The position numbers and the translations under genes are program-made. This document shows positions 1-5,702 of a DNA stretch of 6,250 nt, piece after piece. Position 1 is the first letter of the stretch. The number at the start of each line of letters is the position of its first letter. The stretch is from Deltaproteobacteria bacterium. Lineage in GTDB: Bacteria; Desulfobacterota; Desulfuromonadia; Geobacterales; DSM-12255. The stretch is taken from contig JAGFXN010000104.1 of assembly GCA_017861215.1 (NCBI GenBank), positions 1-6,250 of the forward strand, given 5' to 3'. The notes under the pieces are model-generated. The model saw only the letters and a list, made by a program, of their open reading frames with translations, did no database searches and was not told the origin of the DNA.

Positions 1-408
1 AATAGATGCTGATAAAGTATAGCAGACAGCAGTCATTTGAGAAGTCGGGAGGGGGACTCCTGAATCGGTTGTGCGACAGGAGCGCTGGCGAGAAGGGTGC
101 TAATTGTTCGCCGGCAGCCTTGCGTTGGCCATGAACAACTCAGGGCAGCCGGCGGCGTGACGCCTGCAGGGAAGATACAGCCGTTGCCGTGAACCGCCAC
201 TGCAGGATTTCTGAACTCCGGCGGTGGCGGGCGGGAACAGGTTGAACATTGTGATGTTGCGTGGTAATGCTGTATGGGCAGTGCTAGTCGCGTCCGGCGC
301 GTGGAGAACAGTTGTTGCTCAATATCCGGCGGACGGAGAGTGATTCGCAGGCTGATAAGCCCTCTGCAGATGAAGGGAGAGACAACCGCTGACGGTTATT
401 GGTTGAGA
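1..408. other. Left-end region without a convincing gene
   Basis: All frames on both strands are broken by stops, apart from very short ORFs without a ribosome binding site. Among them are a minus-strand ORF of about 50 codons starting near 249 and a plus-strand frame open from 215 to 343. The reading frame of the downstream rhomboid gene stays open back to an ATG at 274, but residues from 274 to 408 (Cys-Cys, many Arg, no family similarity) read like translated non-coding DNA. An imperfect inverted repeat (CGCCGGCAGCC at 109-119 against GGCAGCCGGCG at 144-154, 10 of 11 pairs) is present. I see no tRNA, no recognisable riboswitch core and no strong promoter here. Confidence 0.55.
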
Positions 409-1359
409 ATGGAGAATAACCTCGAACATATTCCGCCCGGTCAGGACGACTGGCTGACAATCGACCCCGCACTGATCGACGGCTCTTTGCGGCAACCGCC
501 CGCACAACGGGTTCGCTTGTGGAGCCTGGTCCTGGATGCGCGCTATCTGCCCTGCCAGCTGCAGGAGCAGCACGGCTCGATGCATCTGCTGGTGCCGCCT
601 GACCGCTTTGCAGAAGCCTGCCAGGAATTACGCTGCTTTGAACGTGAAAACCGGCACTGGCCGCCTCCCCTGCCGCCCCCGCGCCAGATGGTCGAAAATA
701 CCCTGGCGACACTCTCGGTCCTGCTGCTGCTGGCCACCTTCCACAACATCACCCGTCTGGACATCCAGGATGCGGCCGGCTTCCCCATCGACTGGCTGGC
801 CAGCGGCCGCGCCGATGCCGCCAGGATACTTGACGGGGAGTGGTGGCGGCTGGTGACGGCCCTGACGCTGCACAGCGACGTGGTACACCTGCTCAGCAAC
901 CTTGCCATCGGCGGCGTATTTGTGCTGCTGCTCTGCCGCGAACTCGGTTCCGGCCTGGCCTGGACGCTGCTGCTGGCAGCCGGCGTCAGCGGCAATGCGC
1001 TCAACGCCTGGCTGCACTCCGGCGCACATCTTTCCGTAGGCGCTTCTACGGCAGTATTCGGTGCTGTCGGCATCCTGGCGTCGCTCAGCCTGGTACGTCA
1101 TCGACTGCACCGGCAGCGGCGCTGGGCTCTGCCGGTTGCGGCAGCGCTGGCACTGCTCGCACTACTCGGCACCGAGGGGAAACAGACCGATCTCGGGGCA
1201 CACCTGTTCGGTTTTGTGAGCGGGCTGATTTTCGGGGTACTGGCGGAGCGCATGATCGCCAGATACGGCCAGCCGGGGGCAATGCTGAATGCCCTGCTGG
1301 CTCTGCTCAGCGGGTTGATCGTGGCGGCGGCATGGCTGGCGGCAGTAGCGGCCGGCTGA
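409..1359 (+). CDS. Rhomboid family intramembrane serine protease
   Basis: This is a probable rhomboid protease, which cleaves membrane proteins inside the bilayer. Numbering is from the ATG at 409 (316 residues). About 95 N-terminal residues are soluble and end in a proline-rich linker (PPPLPPP). Roughly seven hydrophobic segments follow, near 99-113, 157-177, 181-200, 210-229, 240-254, 262-280 and 292-315. Family marks are WWR (145-147) in the first loop, HSDVVHLLSN with His160 and Asn164, the catalytic serine motif GASTAVFG (Ser213), and the TM6 motif AHLFGFVSG with His265 as the dyad partner. The usual GxSG is GAST here, a variant I also know from bacterial rhomboids. The frame is open to ATGs at 370 and 274, none with a good ribosome binding site. 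I chose 409 because the residues before it look non-coding. The gene stands alone and its substrate cannot be inferred. Confidence 0.9.
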   Translation: MENNLEHIPPGQDDWLTIDPALIDGSLRQPPAQRVRLWSLVLDARYLPCQLQEQHGSMHLLVPPDRFAEACQELRCFERENRHWPPPLPPPRQMVENTLATLSVLLLLATFHNITRLDIQDAAGFPIDWLASGRADAARILDGEWWRLVTALTLHSDVVHLLSNLAIGGVFVLLLCRELGSGLAWTLLLAAGVSGNALNAWLHSGAHLSVGASTAVFGAVGILASLSLVRHRLHRQRRWALPVAAALALLALLGTEGKQTDLGAHLFGFVSGLIFGVLAERMIARYGQPGAMLNALLALLSGLIVAAAWLAAVAAG

Positions 1360-1380
1360 TCAGCAGAGCCATGCAGACAG

Positions 1381-1860
1381 TTACTTCTGATTGCTGCGCA
1401 GCAGCGTGAAGAGCAGATACCACACTATCCAGACATTCGCGACCAGAACCGTGACCCTGGGCCAGGTTATCCCCTGCAGGAGTTCATAGATCTCTACCGG
1501 CAGGTATATCCCCCCGGTAAGCGCCCCGAACCATTCTGCCCAGCGACGCTGCAGCCAGAGGCCGGCAGCTTCGGCAAGACGGACCAGCGCGTAGGTGATT
1601 GCCGCTGCAGCCATGGCCCAGAGACTGGCGTCGTTGATCTTCTCGCTCAGGTCGAGAAATATGCGCGGGTAATGACTGGCGGGATTCAGATGAAGATGCT
1701 GGACGAGCAGCGCCGCAGCATGATGGATATCTTTGTGGATCAGGGAAAGGAGGCCGAAGCCGGTCAGCAGGACGAGAACTCCTTTGCCCCCCTCGAACAT
1801 GGCTGCCAGGCGGAGTCCGGCAATGCCGCGCGCCTTTTTTCCATGGCTTCTCCGTGTCAT
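1381..1860 (-). CDS. DUF2127 family membrane protein
   Basis: This 159-residue protein resembles the uncharacterised DUF2127 integral membrane family. Hydrophobic segments lie near residues 20-41, 79-100, 110-121 and 133-154. The family-like stretch is the middle to end: ALVRLAEAAGLWLQRRWAEW (91-110), then TGGIYLPVEIYEL (115-127), a pattern of Glu, Gly-Leu-Trp, Arg-Arg-Trp-Ala-Glu-Trp and Pro-x-Glu-Ile-Tyr. The N-terminus is basic (MTRRSHGKKARG) and probably cytoplasmic. The ATG at 1860 overlaps the stop of the upstream zinc-ribbon gene by four bases (ATGA), which argues for translational coupling and against the in-frame GTG at 1875. It is the last gene of the minus-strand cluster and ends 21 bases from the convergent rhomboid stop; no terminator is visible between them. 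Molecular function is unknown. Confidence 0.87.
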   Translation of the reverse strand: MTRRSHGKKARGIAGLRLAAMFEGGKGVLVLLTGFGLLSLIHKDIHHAAALLVQHLHLNPASHYPRIFLDLSEKINDASLWAMAAAAITYALVRLAEAAGLWLQRRWAEWFGALTGGIYLPVEIYELLQGITWPRVTVLVANVWIVWYLLFTLLRSNQK

Positions 1861-2021
1861 GAGCAGCGGCCGCACTTGTCGCCGGCTGATACTGCCAGCT
1901 CAGCGCCGCAGCCGGCGCAGGCGTTCGGCCACTCCGGATGTCCGGCAGCAACGGCGCGTTTGTGCGCCTCCAGCCTGGTAACCTCTGCTTCCATTTCATC
2001 GTTGTACTGTGATTCAAACAC
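1857..2021 (-). CDS. Small zinc-ribbon protein
   Basis: This is a 54-residue cytoplasmic protein. The first 25 residues or so are charged and probably helical (MFESQYNDEMEAEVTRLEAH). They are followed by a four-cysteine ribbon: Cys35-Ala-Gly-Cys38, an 11-residue spacer, then Cys50-Gly-Arg-Cys53 one residue before the end. The spacing suits a structural zinc site. I place the start at the GTG at 2021 because AGAGGAA at 2028-2034 sits six bases upstream. A longer form from a TTG at 2063 (68 residues) would overlap the UPF0270 gene by 14 bases and has no ribosome binding site. The stop overlaps the DUF2127 start by four bases. A helix plus terminal ribbon could bind nucleic acid or a protein partner, but no named family is certain. 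The gene is well supported by its context; its function is open. Confidence 0.72.
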   Translation of the reverse strand: MFESQYNDEMEAEVTRLEAHKRAVAAGHPEWPNACAGCGAELAVSAGDKCGRCS

Positions 2022-2027
2022 GGCTGC

Positions 2028-2034
2028 TTCCTCT
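2028..2034 (-). promoter_or_regulatory. Ribosome binding site deciding the zinc-ribbon start
   Basis: AGAGGAA on the minus strand lies six bases before the GTG at 2021. It is the only good Shine-Dalgarno match near the zinc-ribbon gene and favours the 54-residue form over the TTG start at 2063. Confidence 0.6.
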
Positions 2035-2049
2035 GAAGATAGTATTTGC

Positions 2050-2316
2050 CTAGCGGCTGACAACTATGTTGGCAGTCTGCAACGTCAGGTCGAAGACCAC
2101 CATTGCTTTCTTCTCCTGCAGTTGCCGGAGCACCTGCGCGATCTTGTCGTCAAGGGTATAACCGGCATCGCCCAGATCTTCCCATTCCCGCGTGACGAAT
2201 TCGCTGATCAGGCTGCGCAGGGTGTCAGGGTTGATACGTTCAAAAGAAATTTCCACCCCGTTTTCCGGCCGGCCATGATGCTCATCGTAGTGAATCTCTA
2301 TGTCGCGCTCGTCCAT
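2050..2316 (-). CDS. UPF0270 (YheU-like) family protein
   Basis: This is an 88-residue soluble protein. Residues about 27-85 resemble the UPF0270/YheU family: INPDTLRSLISEFVTRE (28-44), an acidic Asp-Leu-Gly-Asp turn, then YTLDDKIAQVLRQLQEKKAM (53-72) and the ending VFDLTLQTANIV. E. coli YheU shows the same order: an ETL...LI.SFV.REG helix, a TLEQKVADVKRQL helix, and a closing strand with TVNI. The family is usually about 70 residues; here an acidic, His-rich N-terminal extension (MDERDIEIHYDEHHG) precedes the domain. The ATG at 2316 follows the GreA-like stop by three bases with only a weak upstream GGGG, so expression is probably coupled to the upstream gene. The family has no established biochemical role. 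The assignment rests on my reading of the motif order. Confidence 0.8.
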   Translation of the reverse strand: MDERDIEIHYDEHHGRPENGVEISFERINPDTLRSLISEFVTREWEDLGDAGYTLDDKIAQVLRQLQEKKAMVVFDLTLQTANIVVSR

Positions 2317-2319
2317 GCG

Positions 2320-2799
2320 TCAGCAGACCCCGGTAATTTCGTAGCTGGTCCGGTTTGTACCGGTCCCCACCTCAACCGTATCACCGCTGGTCTTGCCAAG
2401 CAATGCCCTCCCCAGAGGTGAGGCGGGAGTGATGACTACTACCTCGGTGCGGCCGAGCATAACCTTCAAACCACCCTCCAGCGGACCGATAAAGAAAACC
2501 TTTGCGGTACCATCCCCGGCGGCAACGGAAACCAGCGCCGTCAGGCGGACCTGCTCATCATCCACGGCAAGCAGGCGCAGCTGCCGGTAGACCGCAATGG
2601 CCTGCCGGATACTGCCGGCCCGGTTTGCCTGCCCTTGCGCCACATAGGATGTTTCCAGCGCCAGGGTATCGTACTTGTTGTCCGGAATGCTCTCGGCGTG
2701 GGTGGCAGCCGCATGGGCAGTCCTGGCCGCAGTGAACAGCACCTCTAGGTCATGGCTGAGTTGTGAGATGATGCGCTGCACCAGCTCTTTCTTATTCAT
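2320..2799 (-). CDS. Divergent GreA/GreB-like transcription factor
   Basis: This 159-residue protein has the length and two-part layout of Gre factors, which enter the RNA polymerase secondary channel and stimulate cleavage of backtracked RNA. The N-terminal half is helical (1-75). The C-terminal half carries the FKBP-like Gre signature: SPLGRALLGKTSGDTVEV (127-144), followed by TSYEITGV. In GreA the coiled-coil tip carries two acidic residues in a GDLxENAEY-type motif. The matching region here reads AESIPDNKYD (35-44): Asp40-Asn41 aligns with Glu-Asn, but the first acidic position appears replaced, with Glu36 nearby. Cleavage activity is therefore uncertain, and the protein may modulate polymerase differently, as Gre paralogues such as Rnk do. 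I chose the ATG at 2799; AAAGG lies 11 bases upstream, so an in-frame GTG at 2802 is possible. It is the first gene of the four-gene minus cluster. Confidence 0.85.
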   Translation of the reverse strand: MNKKELVQRIISQLSHDLEVLFTAARTAHAAATHAESIPDNKYDTLALETSYVAQGQANRAGSIRQAIAVYRQLRLLAVDDEQVRLTALVSVAAGDGTAKVFFIGPLEGGLKVMLGRTEVVVITPASPLGRALLGKTSGDTVEVGTGTNRTSYEITGVC

Positions 2800-2920
2800 C
2801 ACCAGCAATACCTTTCGCGGAATGCCGCGTTTCGCGCCTGGCAAAGCAGTCATTCAGGCCGAGTCGTTGCGACTCCCGTACGCAGGATACCACCGACAAG
2901 CTACGACTATCCTCGGTCAT
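2792..2920 (-). CDS. Possible 42-residue leader ORF upstream of the GreA-like gene
   Basis: An ATG at 2920 is preceded by AAGAAGGG with a four-base spacer, a good ribosome binding site. It opens a 42-codon frame beginning MTEDSRSLSVVSCVRESQRL and ending in AGDE. Its TAA stop lies inside the start of the GreA-like gene, overlapping it by eight bases, as expected for a translationally coupled leader. The peptide is basic, has two cysteines, no membrane segment and no recognised family. Against it, the best minus-strand promoter I can find would place its -10 box inside this ORF. It could be a real small gene, a regulatory leader or chance. Confidence 0.3.
   Translation of the reverse strand: MTEDSRSLSVVSCVRESQRLGLNDCFARRETRHSAKGIAGDE
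2811..2836 (-). promoter_or_regulatory. Competing short hairpins next to the GreA-like ribosome binding site
   Basis: In the minus-strand transcript, CGCGG (2829-2825), loop CATT and CCGCG (2820-2816) form a perfect GC stem ending just before the AAAGG (2815-2811) of the GreA-like gene. The same central arm can instead pair with CGCG at 2836-2833 across an AAA loop. CGCGAAA occurs twice, flanking the structure. The geometry permits control of translation initiation, but no regulator or ligand is implied. Confidence 0.35.
2861..2875. repeat. Perfect inverted repeat GAGTCG-TTG-CGACTC
   Basis: A six-base-pair perfect stem with a three-base loop lies in the leader of the GreA-like gene, inside the possible small ORF. 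There is no T-run on either side, so it is not an intrinsic terminator. It could be an mRNA hairpin or a protein-binding site. Confidence 0.5.
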
Positions 2921-2937
2921 ACAGCCCTTCTTGTCAA
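2909..2937 (-). promoter_or_regulatory. Candidate sigma70 promoter for the minus-strand cluster
   Basis: On the minus strand a perfect -35 box TTGACA (2937-2932) is followed after 17 bases by GAGGAT (2914-2909), which matches the -10 consensus at only three of six positions. The location, about 110 bases before the GreA-like start and in a divergent intergenic region, is sensible. The weak -10 keeps confidence low. Confidence 0.35.
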
Positions 2938-3005
2938 TAGTCTCTGTACTGCATGGCACTTCAACTCCTCTGCTGCCGCTGACATCCTCAGACAGCTGCA
3001 AAGCA

Positions 3006-3027
3006 TGCATTGACCCCTGCCAATGCA
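3006..3027. promoter_or_regulatory. Candidate operator: inverted repeat over the exporter promoter
   Basis: TGCATTG (3006-3012) and CAATGCA (3021-3027) form a perfect seven-base inverted repeat separated by eight bases. It covers the -35 box (3010-3015) and half of the spacer of the exporter promoter. A dimeric repressor bound here would block RNA polymerase. No regulator gene lies in the window, so the binding protein is unknown. Confidence 0.45.
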
Positions 3028-3039
3028 CCGTGATATATT
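3010..3039 (+). promoter_or_regulatory. Sigma70-like promoter of the ABC exporter operon
   Basis: TTGACC (3010-3015, five of six matches to consensus) is followed by an 18-base spacer and TATATT (3034-3039, five of six matches). Transcription would start near 3046, leaving a leader of about 40 bases before the ATG at 3086. This also excludes the in-frame ATG at 3023, which lies inside the promoter. It is the best promoter match I found in the window. Confidence 0.65.
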
Positions 3040-3085
3040 TCCGGCCTATCATGCACGTTCCTGTCACTACAACCTGCTGTTCCCC

Positions 3086-4018
3086 ATGAAAGCCGACACC
3101 GCCATCATCGCCCGTGCCGTTACCAAGCGCTACGGCTCCCTGACTGCACTTGACTCCTTCGATCTGGAAGTGGAGCGCGGCACCATCTTCGCTCTGCTCG
3201 GACCGAACGGCGCCGGCAAGACTACCCTCATCAGGATACTGACCACCCTGATGCGGCCTACTTCGGGTGAGGCCTTTGTGTCCGGGCTGAATACCGCCCG
3301 GCAGGGGAGAGAGATCCGCCGGCAGATCGGCGTGGTCCCGCAGGAGAACAGCCTGGACCGCTACCTGACCGCCCGGGAAAACCTTGAACTGCACGCCAGG
3401 CTCCATACCATGGAGCCGAAAAAATACCGGCGACGCATTGACGAACTGCTTGAGCTTTTCGGGCTGGCCGGCCGGCAGCACGATTTCCCCGACACCTTCT
3501 CGGGCGGGATGCAGCGCCGTCTGGTCGTTGCCAGGGCACTGATCCATGAGCCGATGGTACTCTTCCTCGACGAACCGACCACCGGTCTCGACCCCCAGTC
3601 ACGGCGGGCCGTATGGGATTACATCCGCTCCATTGCCGGCAGGATGACCATTTTCCTCACCACCCACTACCTGGAGGAGGCGGAACAGCTCTGCGAACGG
3701 ATCGCCATCATGGACCACGGCAGGCTGATCACCATCGGCAGCAGCGCCGAGCTCAAGGCCCAGCTGACCGGCGGGGCCACCTACGAGATCGAGTTTGCCG
3801 ACAGGGCTGAACTTTTTGCCGAGGCTCTCCGCAGGATGTCCTGTGTCGGCGGCCTGGAGATCGCGGACAGAGTGGTTACCGTCAAGCTCGAAAGATGGGA
3901 ATGCCTGGCAGAGGTGGTCTCGGCCCTGAACGGCGCCGAACTGCGGCGCATCTCCCTGCGGGAAAGGACCCTCGAAGAGGTTTTCATCAGCCTGACCGGC
4001 AAGGGGGTGCGCGAATGA
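3086..4018 (+). CDS. ABC-2 type exporter ATP-binding protein (DrrA/NodI-like)
   Basis: This is the nucleotide-binding subunit of an ABC-2 exporter: it hydrolyses ATP at the inner membrane and powers the permease encoded next. Numbering is from the ATG at 3086 (310 residues). It has Walker A GPNGAGKT (39-46), Q-loop VVPQEN (Gln86), signature FSGGMQRR (138-145), Walker B VLFLDEP with catalytic Glu163, D-loop TGLD (166-169) and H-loop TTHYLEEAEQ (His194). All catalytic residues are intact. A C-terminal extension of about 80 residues (TYEIEF... to LEEVFISLTGKG) is typical of DrrA/NodI-type subunits. An ATG at 3023 would add 21 residues but lies within the promoter. No clear Shine-Dalgarno precedes 3086, so initiation may be weak. 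The TGA overlaps the permease ATG by four bases. The substrate is not readable from the sequence. Confidence 0.96.
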   Translation: MKADTAIIARAVTKRYGSLTALDSFDLEVERGTIFALLGPNGAGKTTLIRILTTLMRPTSGEAFVSGLNTARQGREIRRQIGVVPQENSLDRYLTARENLELHARLHTMEPKKYRRRIDELLELFGLAGRQHDFPDTFSGGMQRRLVVARALIHEPMVLFLDEPTTGLDPQSRRAVWDYIRSIAGRMTIFLTTHYLEEAEQLCERIAIMDHGRLITIGSSAELKAQLTGGATYEIEFADRAELFAEALRRMSCVGGLEIADRVVTVKLERWECLAEVVSALNGAELRRISLRERTLEEVFISLTGKGVRE

Positions 4019-4773
4019 ACCTCAGGGGGGCCATTGCCATCTGGCGCCGGGACATGCTGGTGCTGCGCCGCAGCATCTTCTCGGAACTGGTGGCGGTTGT
4101 CGCCTATCCGCTCACCATCTACCTGGCCTTCGGCATCGGCATGCAGGGCTACATCGGCCCGGTCGACGGCGTCTCCTACGGCCTGTTCATCGCTCCGGGA
4201 CTCATCACCATGACCGCCGTCAACGCCGCCTACAACGAAAGCGTCTGGAGCCTCTGGTTCCACCGCAAGGTCCAGTTCACCATCGAATCCTACCGGGTCA
4301 CGCCAATCTCGGTTTCGGAGATCGTCATCGCCAAGATCCTGTCCGGCTTCTCCCATGGTCTGGTGAAGGGGCTGGCCGTTGCCCTGGTGATTTTTGCCAT
4401 TACCCCCTTCCGCTTCCCCCTGACCAGCCTCGTTGCCTATCTCGCCTTTCTGATCCCCGGCTCCGCCCTCTTCTCCTGCGCCGGGGTCATCAGCGGCACT
4501 TTGATGGACAAGCCGGAGACCATCGGCCGGGTGGAAGCGGTGCTGATCATGCCGCTCATCTTCATGTCAGGGCTCTTTTTCCCGCTTTCATCATACCCCC
4601 CCGCCGTCGCCTCCCTGGTCCGTCTGCTCCCCACAACCGCCCTGTTCGAAGGGGCGCGGCAGACCCTGGTCAACGGCAGCTTCTCCATCCCGTTCAGCGC
4701 CAGCCTGTACCTCTTTGCCGCTGCCGCCTTCGCGGCGGCGCTGCTGATCTTCCGCAGCAAGCTCGCCGAGTAG
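4015..4773 (+). CDS. ABC-2 type transporter permease (NodJ/DrrB-like)
   Basis: This 252-residue inner-membrane protein forms the export channel driven by the preceding ATPase. Six hydrophobic segments lie near 24-43, 54-73, 106-130, 137-159, 173-193 and 229-247, the expected ABC-2 number. Family-like stretches are ESYRVTPIS (91-99) in the cytoplasmic loop and the conserved end LIMPLIFMSGLFFPLSSYPP (177-196), followed by LPTTALFEGAR (205-215). This Phe-x-Ser-Gly...Phe-Pro and Leu-Pro...Glu-Gly-Ala-Arg pattern is typical of NodJ/DrrB-type permeases. The ATG at 4015 follows a G-rich stretch (GGGGGTG) and overlaps the ATPase stop as ATGA, so the two subunits are translationally coupled. The open frame runs upstream to 3895, but that part is a shadow of the ATPase gene. 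Lipids, lipopeptides, polysaccharides or drugs are all possible substrates. Confidence 0.95.
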   Translation: MNLRGAIAIWRRDMLVLRRSIFSELVAVVAYPLTIYLAFGIGMQGYIGPVDGVSYGLFIAPGLITMTAVNAAYNESVWSLWFHRKVQFTIESYRVTPISVSEIVIAKILSGFSHGLVKGLAVALVIFAITPFRFPLTSLVAYLAFLIPGSALFSCAGVISGTLMDKPETIGRVEAVLIMPLIFMSGLFFPLSSYPPAVASLVRLLPTTALFEGARQTLVNGSFSIPFSASLYLFAAAAFAAALLIFRSKLAE

Positions 4774-4785
4774 CAGGGAGCAGCC

Positions 4786-5673
4786 ATGTCAACCCCGATA
4801 CCGATATATCCAGCTGCCAGACCCCTGGAACTCGCCGACAAGAGGCTTTTCCAGGAGCATTTCCGCGCCCTGCAACCGCTGGTGTCGGAGCTCTCCTTCG
4901 CCAATCTGTTCCTGTTCCGCCAGGCGCACCACTATAGCGTCACCGCCGTTGCCGACAGCGTGGTGATCTTCGGCTGCGGCTATGACGGCCAGCCCTATTT
5001 TCTCCCGCCAATCTCCGGCGAGCGGGGAGCAGCAGCCTGCCGGCTGCTGCAGGAGGGGCACACCCTCTACGGCGCCGACGAGCCGTTCCTGGCGGACAAC
5101 CTGGAGGGTGGCGGCTTTGCACTGGCCGCAGACCGGGACAATGACGACTACCTCTACCTGAGGAGCGAACTTGCCGAACTTCCCGGCAATCGTTTCCACA
5201 AGAAAAAAAACCGGATCAACTATTTTGCCTTGCGGCACAATTTCAGCGTCGAACCCTATGCCACAAGCCATCTGCCGGGAGCTCTGCAACTGCTGGACGA
5301 GTGGCAGCGGGTGCACGTGGACGGCATGAGCCGGTCGCTGGCCGCAGAAACAGCGGCAACCCGCGAAGGGCTTGCGCTTGCCGAAGAGCTGGGTCTTAAT
5401 GGAGTGGTGGTGCTGACAGGGGGGAAAGTTGCCGCCTTTGCCCTGGGAGAGCAGCTGAACGACACGACAACCGTCTGCCACTTCGAGAAGGCCGACCCTT
5501 TTCTTGAGGGGCTGGCCCAGCTGGTGAACCGTGAATTCAGCCGCAGTCAGCCCCCTGCCTGCACCTGCATCAACCGGGAACAGGACCTGGGGGAGAGGGG
5601 GCTGCGGGAGGCGAAACTTTCCTACCACCCGGTCGGCATGGTCAGGAAGTTCCGGGTCAGGCAGGCGGGATGA
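4786..5673 (+). CDS. DUF2156 family protein (GNAT-like, soluble)
   Basis: This 295-residue protein belongs to DUF2156, the family related to the C-terminal catalytic domain of phosphatidylglycerol lysyltransferase (MprF/LpiA), which has a tandem GNAT fold. Recognisable parts are SELSFANLFLFR (34-45), DYLYLRSELAELPGNRFHKK (121-140) continuing KNRINYF, and the C-terminal INREQDLGERGLREAKLSY (262-280) followed by HPVGMVRKFRV. There are no membrane segments, so it is a stand-alone cytosolic form without the flippase-like half of MprF. The ATG follows AGGGAG (4775-4780) at a five-base spacing, and only 12 bases separate it from the permease stop, so it is the third gene of the exporter operon. Transfer of an amino-acyl or acyl group to a lipid or other acceptor is a family-based inference. 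An A8 tract (5203-5210) encodes part of the Lys-Lys-Lys-Asn stretch. Confidence 0.92.
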   Translation: MSTPIPIYPAARPLELADKRLFQEHFRALQPLVSELSFANLFLFRQAHHYSVTAVADSVVIFGCGYDGQPYFLPPISGERGAAACRLLQEGHTLYGADEPFLADNLEGGGFALAADRDNDDYLYLRSELAELPGNRFHKKKNRINYFALRHNFSVEPYATSHLPGALQLLDEWQRVHVDGMSRSLAAETAATREGLALAEELGLNGVVVLTGGKVAAFALGEQLNDTTTVCHFEKADPFLEGLAQLVNREFSRSQPPACTCINREQDLGERGLREAKLSYHPVGMVRKFRVRQAG

Positions 5674-5702
5674 CACCCGCTGCCCGCCCGAACACGGCCC
5701 AT

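Noticed and set aside
242..270. Possible promoter TTGAAC, 17 bases, TAATGC
   Set aside because: The -10 box matches consensus at only two positions. The TG just before it is not enough to call a promoter.
1355..1364. Palindrome GCTGATCAGC between the convergent rhomboid and DUF2127 genes
   Set aside because: There is no T-run on either side and the stem is only five base pairs, so it is not supported as a terminator.
1672..2421. 249-codon plus-strand open frame
   Set aside because: It is antisense to four genes with family motifs and tight coupling. It has no ribosome binding site and its translation is low-complexity.
2944..2970. TGGCAC resembling a sigma54 -24 element
   Set aside because: No GC pair occurs at the required spacing for the -12 element.
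2792..3547. 251-codon minus-strand open frame through the exporter promoter and ATPase
   Set aside because: Most of it is antisense to the intact ATPase gene. Only its last 42 codons have an independent start with a ribosome binding site, reported separately.
3895..4014. N-terminal extension of the permease frame
   Set aside because: It overlaps the ATPase C-terminus. The ATG at 4015 has a G-rich binding site and the usual ATGA coupling.
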